Part shown: piece by piece, positions 1 to 7,787 of the stretch
Numbering within the stretch: the first letter of the stretch is position 1
Layout of the letters: every line of letters starts with the position of its first letter
Assembly: GCA_016212295.1 (NCBI GenBank)
Contig: JACRGO010000034.1
Location: 1 to 18,064 of the forward strand
Direction: 5' to 3'
From: Nitrospinota bacterium
Lineage (GTDB): Bacteria > Nitrospinota > Nitrospinia > JACRGO01
DNA length: 18,064 bases
Notes under the pieces: generated by a model
What the model was told of the DNA's origin: nothing
Database searches by the model: none
What the model saw: the letters and a program-made list of their open reading frames with translations, nothing else
Translations under genes and position numbers: made by a program

Positions 1-114
1 TCCAAAGGTGTCTCCAATGTCGCGCAAAAGATGAGGCAACTACACCGTAGCGCCAGGTTGGTCTTCGATTACCTGCGCATGACAAAAAACTCCTGCACCC
101 TTAATGGCGTGTGA
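1..114 (+). CDS. Possible C-terminal fragment of an unrecognised protein (5' end outside window)
   Basis: An open frame runs from the first base of the window to a TGA at 112-114 and encodes 37 residues beginning SKGVSNVAQKMRQLHRSAR and ending KNSCTLNGV. The composition (basic, with an amphipathic stretch around QKMRQLHRSARLVFDYLRM) is protein-like, but the length is too short to identify a family. It would be the last part of a gene entering from the left, co-directional with the fatty-acid cluster. An open frame of this length can also arise by chance, so the call is weak. Confidence 0.3.
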   Translation, partial: SKGVSNVAQKMRQLHRSARLVFDYLRMTKNSCTLNGV

Positions 115-157
115 GATATGGTAGAACAAATTTACCGTGCTACAAAACACCCTGTTC

Positions 158-187
158 TTGACAGGGAAACCGCTATACTAATAGAAT
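158..187 (+). promoter_or_regulatory. Candidate sigma-70 promoter of the yceD-rpmF-plsX-fab cluster
   Basis: TTGACA at 158-163 matches the -35 consensus perfectly. It is followed after 18 bases by TAGAAT at 182-187. The predicted transcription start would be near 194, leaving a leader of roughly 24 bases before the GTG at 218. A closer box, TATACT at 174-179, is only 10 bases from the -35 and is therefore not favoured. The -35 lies in a small 5-bp inverted repeat (CCTGT/ACAGG, 151-165). Confidence 0.5.
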
Positions 188-217
188 AAGTAGTTTTAGG
201 CGTTAAAAATCGTCCGG

Positions 218-778
218 GTGAGAATTGTGTCAAGCGGCAAAGATCCAAAATTAAAGGTGGAAATCTCCCGGATACCGGACGAGGGGCTGGTTTTGGAAAG
301 GGAAGACAGCCCCTCCTTGTACGAACTCAAGGAAGCGGGGCTTATTCCTTCGGAAAATGTCCGACTGCAAGGCATGGTCCAAAAAATCCGGGAAGGCGCC
401 TACCTCGCCGCCAGGGTCTCAACGGCGCTTGAATTGGAATGCGGACGTTGCCTGCGTCCATATCCGTTCCAGGTGCAATCGGACCTCCGGGTATTCTTCG
501 TGCCTGAATCTGAATCCTCGGAAGACCATGAGGTGGAGCTGACGTCCGAGGATCTGGATACCTATTTTCATGACGGGAAGGAAATAGATATCATGGCTCC
601 TGTAAGGGACCAGATTGTGATGGCCGTCCCCATCCAACCTTTATGCAGTCCGGATTGCCCCGGCCTTTGTCCGGTTTGCGGGAAGGACTTACGGAAAAAA
701 CAATGCGGTTGCAAGCCGGAAGAAGATATTGATCCACGGCTTTCAGTGTTAAAAAATCTTATAAAACGAAAGGAGTAA
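218..778 (+). CDS. yceD: DUF177 / YceD family protein
   Basis: This 186-residue protein has the size and features of the DUF177 family, which is almost always encoded just upstream of rpmF. The family is linked to 23S rRNA or ribosome metabolism, but its biochemical role is not settled. Visible features are a CxxC at Cys75/Cys78 (CGRC) in the middle and a Cys-rich C-terminal segment (Cys143, 147, 151, 154, 163, 165), which looks like a metal-binding knuckle. The stop codon is two bases before the rpmF ATG, so the two are co-transcribed. The start is uncertain: GTG at 218 gives the listed protein, and a second in-frame GTG at 227 has a somewhat better purine-rich region (GGTGAG) upstream. Confidence 0.88.
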   Translation: MRIVSSGKDPKLKVEISRIPDEGLVLEREDSPSLYELKEAGLIPSENVRLQGMVQKIREGAYLAARVSTALELECGRCLRPYPFQVQSDLRVFFVPESESSEDHEVELTSEDLDTYFHDGKEIDIMAPVRDQIVMAVPIQPLCSPDCPGLCPVCGKDLRKKQCGCKPEEDIDPRLSVLKNLIKRKE

Positions 779-780
779 CG

Positions 781-966
781 ATGCCACAGCCAAAGAAAAA
801 AACATCTCAATCAAGAAAAGGCATGAGGAGGTCGCATGACCACCTGAAGGTCCCCTCGCTTGCCAAGTGCTCAAATTGCGGGGAGCCTGTCGCCCCGCAT
901 CGCGTATGCATGAACTGCGGTTTTTATAAAGGCAAGGAAGTCCTTCCTGTAGAGCATGAGGAATAG
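781..966 (+). CDS. rpmF: 50S ribosomal protein L32
   Basis: The 61-residue product begins with the basic MPQPKKKTSQSRKGMRRSHD segment characteristic of L32. It carries a four-cysteine zinc ribbon (Cys30, Cys33, Cys43, Cys46), so this is the zinc-binding form of the protein. A clear ribosome binding site (AAAGGAG) lies 6 bases before the ATG. It sits between yceD and plsX, the arrangement conserved in many bacteria, where ribosome synthesis and lipid synthesis genes share a transcript. Confidence 0.97.
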   Translation: MPQPKKKTSQSRKGMRRSHDHLKVPSLAKCSNCGEPVAPHRVCMNCGFYKGKEVLPVEHEE

Positions 967-987
967 CCATAGCAGGAGGGCAAGGGT

Positions 988-2079
988 TTGAAGATCGCGG
1001 TTGACGCAATGGGAGGGGACAATGCGCCGGAGGTCGTGGTGGATGGGGTCATTCAATACCTCCAGGAAAACCAGGGCCAAATCATTCTATTCGGGCAGCA
1101 AGACCTCCTTTTCCCCTTGCTCGAAAAAAAAGGGGCCAAGGACCTTCCGATAGAGGTGCGCCATTCCTCCGAGTCAGTTGACATGAACGAGGCGCCGTCC
1201 ACTGCCCTGCGCCGTAAAAAGGACTCCTCCATCAGGAAGGCCATAGAGTCGGTCGCCTCCGGAGAAGCAGGCGCGGTGGTGAGCGCCGGGAACACAGGGG
1301 CGGTCCTCGCCATTTCCACGGTCATCCTGAAGCCCATGCAGTGCGTGGACAGGCCTGCCATCTCCATTCTCCTTCCAACCGCAAAGGGACACTCCATACT
1401 CCTTGATGCGGGCGCGAACGTGGACTGCAAATCGAGCCAGCTCTTTCAGTTCGCCATCATGGGCCACGTGTACGCGAAGTACGTCCTGAAAAAGGAGAAT
1501 CCGAAAGTCGGCCTCTTGAGCATCGGGGAGGAAGACTCCAAGGGAAATGAGATCAGCAAGGAGGCATTTAAAATGCTTAAAAAAACTGATATCAATTTCA
1601 TTGGCAACGTGGAGGGGAAAGAGGTGTACCGGGGCAACGCGGACGTGATTGTCTGCGACGGCTTTACCGGGAACATAGCCTTGAAGATAAGCGAAAGCCT
1701 GGCGGAAATGATCGGGAATTCCATAAAGGACCTCTTTATGACAAACTGGCGGACCAAGCTGGCCTTCAAGCTGGTGGAACCTTATTTCCGGGCCTTTAAG
1801 AAGTCGGTGGATTATAACGAGGTGGGAGGCGCGCCGCTCCTGGGCATCAACGGGACGTGCATCATCTGCCACGGGAGTTCCAAGGCAAAGGCGATAAAAA
1901 ACGCGATTCAGCTCGCGGAGGAATTCATAAAAAACGAGGTGAACGCCCATATCCGCGAAGGCATTGAAAAAAATCTGGCCCATGCATACGCGGGCGCCAG
2001 AAAAGGGCGCTTCTGGCAGCAGCTCAAGGAAACCATTCATTTCGGGTCAGGCGCGGAAAAGACGGAGCCGGAAAGTTGA
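988..2079 (+). CDS. plsX: Phosphate acyltransferase PlsX
   Basis: PlsX converts acyl-ACP and phosphate to acyl-phosphate for the PlsY glycerol-3-phosphate acyltransferase at the membrane. The 363-residue protein opens with the family signature KIAVDAMGGDNAPE and contains the internal SAGNTGA (about 100-106) and CDGFTGN motifs. Length and motif order fit the family. The start codon is TTG at 988, chosen because a strong AGGAGGG lies 7 bases upstream (974-980) and the signature begins immediately after it. It starts 21 bases after the rpmF stop. The C-terminal tail past about residue 335 is basic and probably variable. There is a 256-base gap before fabH, filled by repeats. Confidence 0.96.
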   Translation: MKIAVDAMGGDNAPEVVVDGVIQYLQENQGQIILFGQQDLLFPLLEKKGAKDLPIEVRHSSESVDMNEAPSTALRRKKDSSIRKAIESVASGEAGAVVSAGNTGAVLAISTVILKPMQCVDRPAISILLPTAKGHSILLDAGANVDCKSSQLFQFAIMGHVYAKYVLKKENPKVGLLSIGEEDSKGNEISKEAFKMLKKTDINFIGNVEGKEVYRGNADVIVCDGFTGNIALKISESLAEMIGNSIKDLFMTNWRTKLAFKLVEPYFRAFKKSVDYNEVGGAPLLGINGTCIICHGSSKAKAIKNAIQLAEEFIKNEVNAHIREGIEKNLAHAYAGARKGRFWQQLKETIHFGSGAEKTEPES

Positions 2080-2090
2080 TAAAAATTAAA

Positions 2091-2129
2091 AGTGACTAAA
2101 GTTTGAAGTGAACTAAAGTGACTAAAGTT
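2091..2129. repeat. Short direct repeat (AGTGACTAAAG family)
   Basis: The 13-base unit AGTGACTAAAGTT occurs at 2091-2103 and 2117-2129 with a related copy (GTGAACTAAAG) between them. It belongs to the same AGTGAC-type intergenic repeat class seen throughout the right half of the window. Confidence 0.7.
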
Positions 2130-2132
2130 ATA

Positions 2133-2277
2133 GCGCAACATGTCCGCAACCAAAATAAATTTCTATGTATTCAAACGTTCGATGATATTATTACATCCAG
2201 AATTTTACGTTTTCCACGTTAATTAAATCAGCGTTGAATGCTTCAAGAGAAATTTGTTTTGGTTGCGGACATGCGCG
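2133..2277. repeat. Inverted-repeat (MITE-like) element between plsX and fabH
   Basis: The arms at 2139-2164 and 2248-2273 are reverse complements over 26 bases with one mismatch. The pairing resumes further inward (ATTCAAACG against CGTTGAAT). The unit CCGCAACCAAAATAAATTT of the left arm reappears at 6298, so it is a dispersed element. No protein of its own is supported. The right arm reads through in frame into fabH, artificially extending the fabH frame upstream. Confidence 0.75.
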
Positions 2278-2335
2278 CTCCAAGAAGCGCTTTAAAAACT
2301 TGCGCGGAAAACGCAAATTTCTGGACGTAATATAT

Positions 2336-3316
2336 ATGCTCCGGGCAAAAATCATTGGAACAGGTTCATACCTTCCGAAAAAGGTAATGACCAACCACGA
2401 CCTGGAAAAGTTGGTGGACACCTCCGATGAATGGATCATGACCCGGACCGGCATCCGGGAGCGGAGGATAGCGGACAAAAAGGAGGCAAGCTCTGATTTG
2501 GGGATCAAGGCGGCCAGGGAGGCTTTGGCCAATGCCGGCCTGAAGGCAAGCGACCTGGAATTGATACTCGTCGCCACCGCCACCCCGGACATGATCTTTC
2601 CTTCAACAGCGGCCTACGTCCAGCATGGACTTGGCGCCGGGAACGCCGCGGCCATGGATATTTCCGCGGTTTGCACCGGATTCATCTTCGGCCTTTCCAT
2701 AGCGGAACAATATATCAAAACAGGACGCTACAAGACTATTCTGGTTGTGGGCACGGAAATCATGTCCAGGATACTGGACTGGACTGACAGAAAAACCTGC
2801 GTCCTTTTCGGGGACGGCGCCGGCGCGGCCATCATCCAGGGTTCGGAAGACGAAAGCGGGATACTTTCCACGCATATTTACACGGACGGGTCATACGCGG
2901 ATTTTTTGCTGGCCCCTGGTTCCGGGACAAGGCATGGATATGGAAGCGCCGCGCAGGGGGACAAGTCAAATTGCATTCACATGAAGGGGAACGAAACCTT
3001 TAAGGTGGCGGTTAATTTCATGAGCAAGGTCGCGAGGGAGGCGCTTGAAAGCAACGGCTTGGCCTCGGAGGACATCGACCTCTTCATCCCCCACCAGGCA
3101 AACCAGAGGATCATTGAAGCCATTGCCAAAAAACTTGGCGTTCCCTCAGAAAAGGTTTTCATGAATTTGCATAAATACGGAAACACCTCAGCCGCTTCCG
3201 TTCCCATAGCCCTTGATGAGGCCCTTCGTGAAAACCGCATCAAGCGGGGCGACCTGGTGTTGATCGTGGCCTTTGGCGGCGGACTTACCTGGGGGGCTTC
3301 CCTGATAAGGTGGTGA
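2336..3316 (+). CDS. fabH: Beta-ketoacyl-ACP synthase III (FabH)
   Basis: FabH starts fatty-acid chains by condensing acetyl-CoA with malonyl-ACP. The 326-residue protein has the complete Cys-His-Asn triad: Cys113 (DISAVCTGF), His253 (IPHQANQRI) and Asn283 (KYGNTSAAS). It also has the N-terminal GTGSYLPKK and the C-terminal GGGLTWGA motifs. ATG 2336 is chosen because the family begins at this point. The open frame extends upstream to 2234 only by translating the adjacent inverted repeat. The ribosome binding site is weak (GGA about 10 bases upstream). It lies in the plsX-fabH-fabD order usual for lipid clusters. Confidence 0.96.
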   Translation: MLRAKIIGTGSYLPKKVMTNHDLEKLVDTSDEWIMTRTGIRERRIADKKEASSDLGIKAAREALANAGLKASDLELILVATATPDMIFPSTAAYVQHGLGAGNAAAMDISAVCTGFIFGLSIAEQYIKTGRYKTILVVGTEIMSRILDWTDRKTCVLFGDGAGAAIIQGSEDESGILSTHIYTDGSYADFLLAPGSGTRHGYGSAAQGDKSNCIHMKGNETFKVAVNFMSKVAREALESNGLASEDIDLFIPHQANQRIIEAIAKKLGVPSEKVFMNLHKYGNTSAASVPIALDEALRENRIKRGDLVLIVAFGGGLTWGASLIRW

Positions 3317-3325
3317 ATTTTTTTC

Positions 3326-3403
3326 AGCTTTCAGTATTCAGCAAAGGCATGGCAAAACTAAAAAAACAAATCCCTGGCCGCTGATTGCTGTGCGCTGAAA
3401 GCT
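3326..3403. repeat. Imperfect inverted repeat between fabH and the CAP-domain gene
   Basis: AGCTTTCAG at 3326-3334 is the exact reverse complement of CTGAAAGCT at 3395-3403, and further partial pairing continues inward (CAGCA against TGCTG). It could form a long imperfect hairpin after fabH. There is no U-tract of terminator type directly after the right arm beyond a short TTTTT at 3403-3407. Confidence 0.5.
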
Positions 3404-3431
3404 TTTTGTGGTTTTTCGCGTCAAATTCCAC

Positions 3432-3437
3432 TATAAT
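3432..3437 (+). promoter_or_regulatory. Possible -10 element ahead of the CAP-domain gene
   Basis: A perfect TATAAT lies 34 bases before the ATG at 3472, but no good -35 is seen 16-18 bases upstream (the nearest is TTGTGG at 3406, 20 bases away). If real, it would let the secreted-protein gene be expressed independently of fabH. Confidence 0.25.
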
Positions 3438-3471
3438 TTTTTTGATTTATAAACGGAGAGAAGGAAGAAAG

Positions 3472-4560
3472 ATGAATGCCTTTAATGCATGTACAAAAAA
3501 TATCGGCATTGCCCTTCTTCTTTTCCTGCTGAACCTGGTTTCTTTTATTCCGGCTTGGGCGGAAAATTTCCCGGAGCCAAATCCTCCTCTGGAAGGCCCA
3601 CGGCATCTTGAGAAAAAGAAACCTTTGCTGGAAAGGAGGGCCTTGGGGGCCCCCACAACTGAGTGGACCTACCATAAAAACCAAAAGGGAACGCATCCAA
3701 GCAATCACGAACAGGCCCTTGTATGGCTTATGAACAACGCCAGGAAGGACCCGAAAGCGGAGGGAATTTTTTTAGCCGCCACCACGGATACCGACGTGGC
3801 AAATGCGCGCCAGTATTTTAATGTCAACGCCACGATGCTCAAAAGCGAATTCGCTAAACTTCAGAAAAGGCCGCCAGCGGCCTTTGACATACGCCTTTAC
3901 AATGCCGCGTACGAACATAACAAAATTATCATTAAAAAGGACCAACAAAATCATCATGACCCCACTTGGTCACTTTATGATAAAGCAGGATTTGCCAGAA
4001 GGACCGCTGGACAGAATGTATACGCTTATGGAAAAAGCGCCATTTACCTCCATGCGGGTTGGAACATCGACTGGGGGCCAGACGCCTATGGAAAAACCAA
4101 GGGTGGAATGCAGGGGAGCGACAGCTCCGGGCGGGGCCACCGCTCCAACCTGATGGACCAAACCAAATATTCGGCCAGCTATCCCTTCGCCAACGTTGGA
4201 ATTTCAGTGGAATCCGAAAGCAACTCCGCAACCCAGGTAGGCCCCTTGGTGTCCACGGCCGATTTCGCCAATGCCGATACAAGCAAAGCCAATCACTACA
4301 ATGCCTTTATCGTGGGCACGGTTTGGCGGGACACTAATAAAAACGGCGTTTACGATTCCGGCGAAGGCTTGGGGGACGTCAAGGTTATGCCAAACCAGGG
4401 GACCTTTTGGGCAAAGACCGCGAAAAGCGGCGGATACGCCATTCCCGTGACTTCACCAGGCGATTACAACATCACATTTTCCGGCGGACAGCTCACGGCA
4501 AAAAAAACAAAAAAAACAACCGTGGTTAGTGAAAGCGTGTTGCTCGACTTAACATTGTGA
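3472..4560 (+). CDS. Secreted CAP/SCP-domain protein with C-terminal SdrD-B-like domain
   Basis: The 362-residue protein starts with a Sec signal peptide: polar N-terminus, hydrophobic core at about 11-26, and probable cleavage after AWA at residue 30. Residues about 75-255 form a divergent CAP (SCP/PR-1-like) domain. It has HEQALVWLMNNARKDP near its start, conserved-looking histidines (His149, His161/162) and the GHRSNLM motif at 222-228. From about 280 a beta-sandwich-like repeat begins with VWRDTNKNGVYDSGEG, the typical opening of SdrD-B domains, where it often binds calcium. The ATG at 3472 follows AAGGA by 6 bases. It sits between fabH and fabD with no obvious functional link. The activity and substrate are unknown; an extracellular role is inferred. 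Confidence 0.85.
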   Translation: MNAFNACTKNIGIALLLFLLNLVSFIPAWAENFPEPNPPLEGPRHLEKKKPLLERRALGAPTTEWTYHKNQKGTHPSNHEQALVWLMNNARKDPKAEGIFLAATTDTDVANARQYFNVNATMLKSEFAKLQKRPPAAFDIRLYNAAYEHNKIIIKKDQQNHHDPTWSLYDKAGFARRTAGQNVYAYGKSAIYLHAGWNIDWGPDAYGKTKGGMQGSDSSGRGHRSNLMDQTKYSASYPFANVGISVESESNSATQVGPLVSTADFANADTSKANHYNAFIVGTVWRDTNKNGVYDSGEGLGDVKVMPNQGTFWAKTAKSGGYAIPVTSPGDYNITFSGGQLTAKKTKKTTVVSESVLLDLTL

Positions 4561-4577
4561 TTTTAAAAAGAAAATAA

Positions 4578-5516
4578 ATGGCAACAAATTACGCCTTTCT
4601 CTTTCCCGGACAAGGGTCTCAGTATCCCGGCATGGGAAAGGAGCTGTGTGATAATTTTTCCGAGGCAAGGGAAGTCTTTGAGCAGGCCAACGAGGCCCTG
4701 GGATACGATCTCGCGTCCCTTTGCTTCCAAGGCCCGGAAGAGGAACTCAAGCAAACGGAAAAGACCCAGCCGGCCATCCTTACGGCCAGTATAGCGGCGG
4801 CGCGGGTATTGGAAAAGGAGGGCCTGAAACCGGCCATTACCGCCGGCCACAGTCTTGGGGAATATTCGGCGTTGGCCGCCGCTGGGTCCATCTCCTTCAT
4901 GGACGCGGCCAGGGTAACGGCCAAACGTGGGAGGTTCATGCAGGACGCCGTCCCGGACGGCGTTGGGGCAATGGCCGCCATCCTTGGACTGGAAAGCCGG
5001 AAAGTGGAAGAAATATGTTCGAGGGTTTCCAGGACCGGCAAGGTAAGCGCGGCCAATTATAACAGCCCTATCCAGGTGGTCATTGCCGGTGAAAAAAGCG
5101 CGGTGGAAGAGGCCATGGAGGAAGCCGGGAAGGAAGGGGCAAAGAAGATGGTCCTTCTGCCAATGAGCGTTCCTTCCCATTGCGATTTAATGGTCCCGGC
5201 GCGGGAAAGGTTGTCCCTGGAACTGGATAAAATATCCTTCGCGGACCCAAGTTTCCCGCTCATAGCCAATGTAAACGCCCTCGAAACCAGGAGCGGATTG
5301 GACGCAAGGAAAAACCTGAAAGGGCAGTTGACCAGCCCGGTCCGCTGGGTTGAGTCCATGGAAAGGATCGCTGGAGCAGTGAAAACCGTGATTGAGGTCG
5401 GACCCGGCAAGGTGCTCATCGGCCTCATGAAAAGGATCAATAAGGACATTCAATGCCTGAACGTTGAAGACATGCAAAGCCTTGAAAAGACCATGAATGC
5501 CATGAAAGAACATTGA
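4578..5516 (+). CDS. fabD: Malonyl-CoA:ACP transacylase (FabD)
   Basis: FabD moves malonyl from CoA to ACP, supplying the extender unit for FabH and FabF. The 312-residue sequence has the N-terminal FLFPGQGSQ motif, the nucleophile elbow GHSLGE with Ser92, and the catalytic His201 (VPSHCDLM), at the same numbering as the Escherichia coli enzyme. The GQLTSPVRW segment in the C-terminal half is also typical. The ribosome binding site before the ATG is weak (an A-rich stretch), and only 17 bases separate it from the stop of the CAP-domain gene. Confidence 0.97.
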   Translation: MATNYAFLFPGQGSQYPGMGKELCDNFSEAREVFEQANEALGYDLASLCFQGPEEELKQTEKTQPAILTASIAAARVLEKEGLKPAITAGHSLGEYSALAAAGSISFMDAARVTAKRGRFMQDAVPDGVGAMAAILGLESRKVEEICSRVSRTGKVSAANYNSPIQVVIAGEKSAVEEAMEEAGKEGAKKMVLLPMSVPSHCDLMVPARERLSLELDKISFADPSFPLIANVNALETRSGLDARKNLKGQLTSPVRWVESMERIAGAVKTVIEVGPGKVLIGLMKRINKDIQCLNVEDMQSLEKTMNAMKEH

Positions 5517-5524
5517 CGGTTTAT

Positions 5525-5588
5525 GATTGACAATTGACGATTGAACCTTAAACATTAAATCTTAAATCTTAAATCTTAAATTTTAAAT
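5525..5588. repeat. Tandem 7-bp arrays (ATTGACR, then CTTAAAT)
   Basis: Two heptamer arrays sit side by side after fabD. ATTGACA/ATTGACG/ATTGAAC spans about 5527-5547, and CTTAAAT repeats three to four times, about 5560-5588. The second reaches to within about 6 bases of the next ATG and displaces any Shine-Dalgarno sequence. Confidence 0.75.
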
Positions 5589-5593
5589 CCCTT

Positions 5594-6274
5594 ATGCTGG
5601 CAAACAGAGAAATAAAAACGAGACTGGAAAAGGCTTTCCCTATAAAACAGGCGGTGGCGCTGGCCGATGTTTTTATAGAATTCAAGGGAGACCTTGTCAA
5701 GTCTGGAGATTTCAACGAGCTTAAAAATGTAGTAAAAGAACTTGCCGAGGCTCAGAAGCGGACAGAAGTAAAAATGGGAGAACTTGCCGGCGCTCAGAAG
5801 AGGACAGAAGTAAAAATGGAAGAACTTGCCGAGGCGCAGAAACGGACGGATTATGAACTTGTCCTCTTTCGCCGCACTTTTACCTCTCAGATTGGAGGGC
5901 TTGGGGCGCGATGGGGTATGATGACGGAATCGTCGTTTCGCAACGCCATGGAGGGAATACTGTCAGAAGTTGGGTTCAAGGCCGAGAGGTTCATAGCTAA
6001 AGACAAAAAGGGGACAGTTTTCGGGTATCCGGCGGAAGTGGAGCTTGATGTTGTCGTTAAAAACGGCAAGACCCTGGTCATTGAGATTAAATCCTCGGTT
6101 AGCCGGGCGGACGCGGCCTCCTTTGACAAGAAGGTAAGCTTTTACGAGAAGGAGACACGGCGGAAGGCTAGCAGGAAGATAATTATATCTCCTTATACCG
6201 AGCCCGCGGCCCATGACGCCGCCAAAAGACTGGGGATCGAGGTTTTTACTGATATAAATGACCCGGCTTTGTAA
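5594..6274 (+). CDS. Coiled-coil protein with PD-(D/E)XK nuclease-like C-terminal domain (DUF3782-like)
   Basis: The 226-residue protein has a helical N-terminus and then three exact-length 14-residue repeats at 49-62, 63-76 and 77-90 (consensus [13 protein letters not shown] plus one residue), which predict a coiled coil. The C-terminal half resembles PD-(D/E)XK-fold proteins. A hydrophobic strand with Asp152 (VELDVVV) is followed by EIK at 164-166 (LVIEIKSS), which gives the D...ExK arrangement. Proteins of this plan are common, uncharacterised and often annotated DUF3782. DNA binding or cleavage is a family-level guess. It has no Shine-Dalgarno sequence because a heptamer array abuts the start, and it has no evident link to fatty-acid synthesis. 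Confidence 0.75.
   Translation: MLANREIKTRLEKAFPIKQAVALADVFIEFKGDLVKSGDFNELKNVVKELAEAQKRTEVKMGELAGAQKRTEVKMEELAEAQKRTDYELVLFRRTFTSQIGGLGARWGMMTESSFRNAMEGILSEVGFKAERFIAKDKKGTVFGYPAEVELDVVVKNGKTLVIEIKSSVSRADAASFDKKVSFYEKETRRKASRKIIISPYTEPAAHDAAKRLGIEVFTDINDPAL
5738..5863 (+). repeat. Three tandem 42-bp units inside the coiled-coil gene
   Basis: The coding repeat encodes the three 14-residue coiled-coil units. The units are near identical at DNA level (for example CAGAAG, AGGACAGAAGTAAAAATGG), suggesting recent expansion. Copy number is a multiple of 42 bases, so gain or loss keeps the frame. Confidence 0.8.
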
Positions 6275-6285
6275 CACAAACCCAC

Positions 6286-6530
6286 AGCGCGACGTGGCCG
6301 CAACCAAAATAAATTTTCGATGCATTCAAACGTTTCATGAAGCCCCAAATTTCAATTGTCAGATAACAAATAAATCTCAATAACCAAAATTACAAAGAAA
6401 CAAAGAAATGAAATTGTTTTGGACATTCGGTAATTGTAATTTATAATTTATTTGTCATTTGGGATTTCGTTTTCATTTTGGTTGAAGCGAAACCGCGCCA
6501 GGAAGCTTTGTGTCCTGGTGGCTTCGTGGC
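6286..6530. repeat. Composite repeat region between the coiled-coil gene and fabG (300-base gap)
   Basis: This gap holds no supported gene. From 6286 to about 6340 it carries a second copy of the left arm of the 2133-2277 element, with CCGCAACCAAAATAAATTT at 6298. From 6343 to about 6465 there is an AT-rich imperfect inverted repeat (CCCAAAT ... ACAAATAAAT against ATTTATTTGT ... ATTTGGG). At 6498-6518 CCAGGA/TCCTGG forms a short hairpin inside a CTTTGTG/TTCGTGG-type repeat related to one at 15812-15840. No convincing promoter for fabG was seen. Confidence 0.65.
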
Positions 6531-6574
6531 ATATTTTTAATTAGAATCTTAACTGAAAGAAAGGTTTACCGAAA

Positions 6575-7318
6575 ATGAGTCTCGAAGGAAAAACCGCGTT
6601 AGTCACAGGGGCAGGCAGGGGAATCGGCAAGGCGATAGCCCTTGCCTTGGCCAAGGACGGGGCGAACGTGGCCGTGTCCGATATAGACCAGGGTTCCGCC
6701 AACCAAACCGCTGAAGAAATCAAATCCCTTGGAAGAGGCTCCATTGGATTGAAAGCGGACGTGTCCAGGTCCGAAGAGGTGGAGGGGATGTTTCAGGCAA
6801 TTGTGGACAAATTCGGCGGGGTTGATATACTGGTGAATAACGCCGGGATCACCAGGGACGGGTTACTGGTAAGAATGAAGGACGAGGATTGGAGCCTGGT
6901 CATGAAGATCAATCTGGACGGGGCCTTCTATTGCTCCAGGGCGGCCGGCAAGATCATGATGAAGCAAAGAAGAGGGGCCATAATCAACATCGCCTCAATC
7001 GTGGGGGTCATGGGAAACGCGGGCCAGGTGAATTATTCCGCGTCCAAGGCGGGCCTGATCGGCCTGACGAAATCCAGCGCACGGGAGCTTGCCTCAAGAG
7101 GGGTCACGGTAAACGCCATCGCCCCGGGTTTCATCGATACGGCAATGACACAGGCCCTGAACGATAAGGTAAAGGAAAAACTGATGGAGCAGATCCCGCT
7201 GGGCCGCTTGGGCTCCTCGGAGGACATCGCGAACGCGGTCCTCTTCCTTGCGTCTCCGGAAGCGGCCTATATAACCGGCCAGGTGCTCCATGTGAACGGG
7301 GGCATGCTGATGGCGTAG
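6575..7318 (+). CDS. fabG: 3-oxoacyl-ACP reductase (FabG)
   Basis: FabG reduces beta-ketoacyl-ACP with NADPH in each elongation cycle. The 247-residue short-chain dehydrogenase has TGAGRGIG (11-18) for cofactor binding, NNAG (88-91), and the catalytic set Asn113, Ser141, Tyr154 and Lys158 (NYSASKAG). It ends with the YITGQVLHVNGGM motif typical of FabG. Start ATG 6575 is preceded by AAAGG about 10 bases upstream. Location just before acpP and fabF supports the fatty-acid role over another SDR. Confidence 0.96.
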   Translation: MSLEGKTALVTGAGRGIGKAIALALAKDGANVAVSDIDQGSANQTAEEIKSLGRGSIGLKADVSRSEEVEGMFQAIVDKFGGVDILVNNAGITRDGLLVRMKDEDWSLVMKINLDGAFYCSRAAGKIMMKQRRGAIINIASIVGVMGNAGQVNYSASKAGLIGLTKSSARELASRGVTVNAIAPGFIDTAMTQALNDKVKEKLMEQIPLGRLGSSEDIANAVLFLASPEAAYITGQVLHVNGGMLMA

Positions 7319-7331
7319 GATGAGTTGTGAT

Positions 7332-7491
7332 GGTTCAGGGTTCAGGGTTCAGGGTTGAAGGTTGAAGGTTGAAAGGGCATAATCACGGCAATATTGCATG
7401 TTTTTTTTTAGGGCATTCCACCTCGGATATAGCGCCGCTAAATAAAAATCCGCGTGGGTACGGGCTTTCTGAAACCCAGAACCCAGAACCA
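7332..7491. repeat. Heptamer arrays between fabG and acpP
   Basis: TTCAGGG repeats three times and grades into TTGAAGG from 7332 to about 7376. An oppositely oriented relative (AACCCAG repeated) lies at about 7473-7490, so the pair could form a loose hairpin. The rest of the 238-base gap is AT-rich with no supported gene. Confidence 0.75.
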
Positions 7492-7556
7492 GTTAACGTT
7501 TACAAAAATTTTTTAACTATTAAATTAACATAAAAATCTTTTAAAGGAGGAAAAGG

Positions 7557-7787
7557 ATGGATACAGCGGAAAAAGTAAAGAATATCATCATGGAGCAGCT
7601 TGGAGTCGAAGAAGGCCAAGTGACCTCCGAGGCTTCCTTTATTGACGATCTAGGCGCGGATTCCCTGGACACAGTGGAACTCGTCATGGCCTTTGAAGAG
7701 GCATTTGACATTGAGATACCGGATGAGGAAGCGGAAAAAATCATTACGGTAAAAGACGCAGTGGACTATATTGAGAAGCATGTATAA
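7557..7787 (+). CDS. acpP: Acyl carrier protein
   Basis: The 76-residue acidic protein carries the [10 protein letters not shown] phosphopantetheine attachment motif with Ser36, followed by the acidic recognition helix ([20 protein letters not shown]). It shuttles acyl chains between PlsX, FabD, FabG, FabH and FabF. It has one of the strongest ribosome binding sites in the window (AAAGGAGG about 6 bases from the ATG), in keeping with the high level of ACP needed. The fabF start codon directly follows its stop. Confidence 0.98.
   Translation: MDTAEKVKNIIMEQLGVEEGQVTSEASFIDDLGADSLDTVELVMAFEEAFDIEIPDEEAEKIITVKDAVDYIEKHV

Noticed and set aside
151-165. CCTGT-TCTTG-ACAGG as a LexA-type operator over the -35 of the fab promoter
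   Set aside because: The half-site spacing (5 bases) does not fit known LexA boxes, and a 5-bp inverted repeat is easily found by chance.
1-217. tRNA or other structured RNA at the left edge
   Set aside because: No cloverleaf, T-loop (GTTCRA) or other RNA motif could be found on either strand.
1174-2040. Long minus-strand open frame (288 residues) opposite plsX
   Set aside because: It is fully antisense to a clear PlsX, has no ribosome binding site or family motifs, and is the usual shadow of a GC-biased third codon position.
2234-2335. N-terminal extension of FabH to the upstream ATG at 2234
   Set aside because: The extra 34 residues are a translation of the inverted repeat; FabH proteins begin at the ATG at 2336.
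4563-5180. Minus-strand open frame (205 residues) opposite fabD
   Set aside because: FabD on the other strand has all catalytic motifs; the antisense frame shows none.
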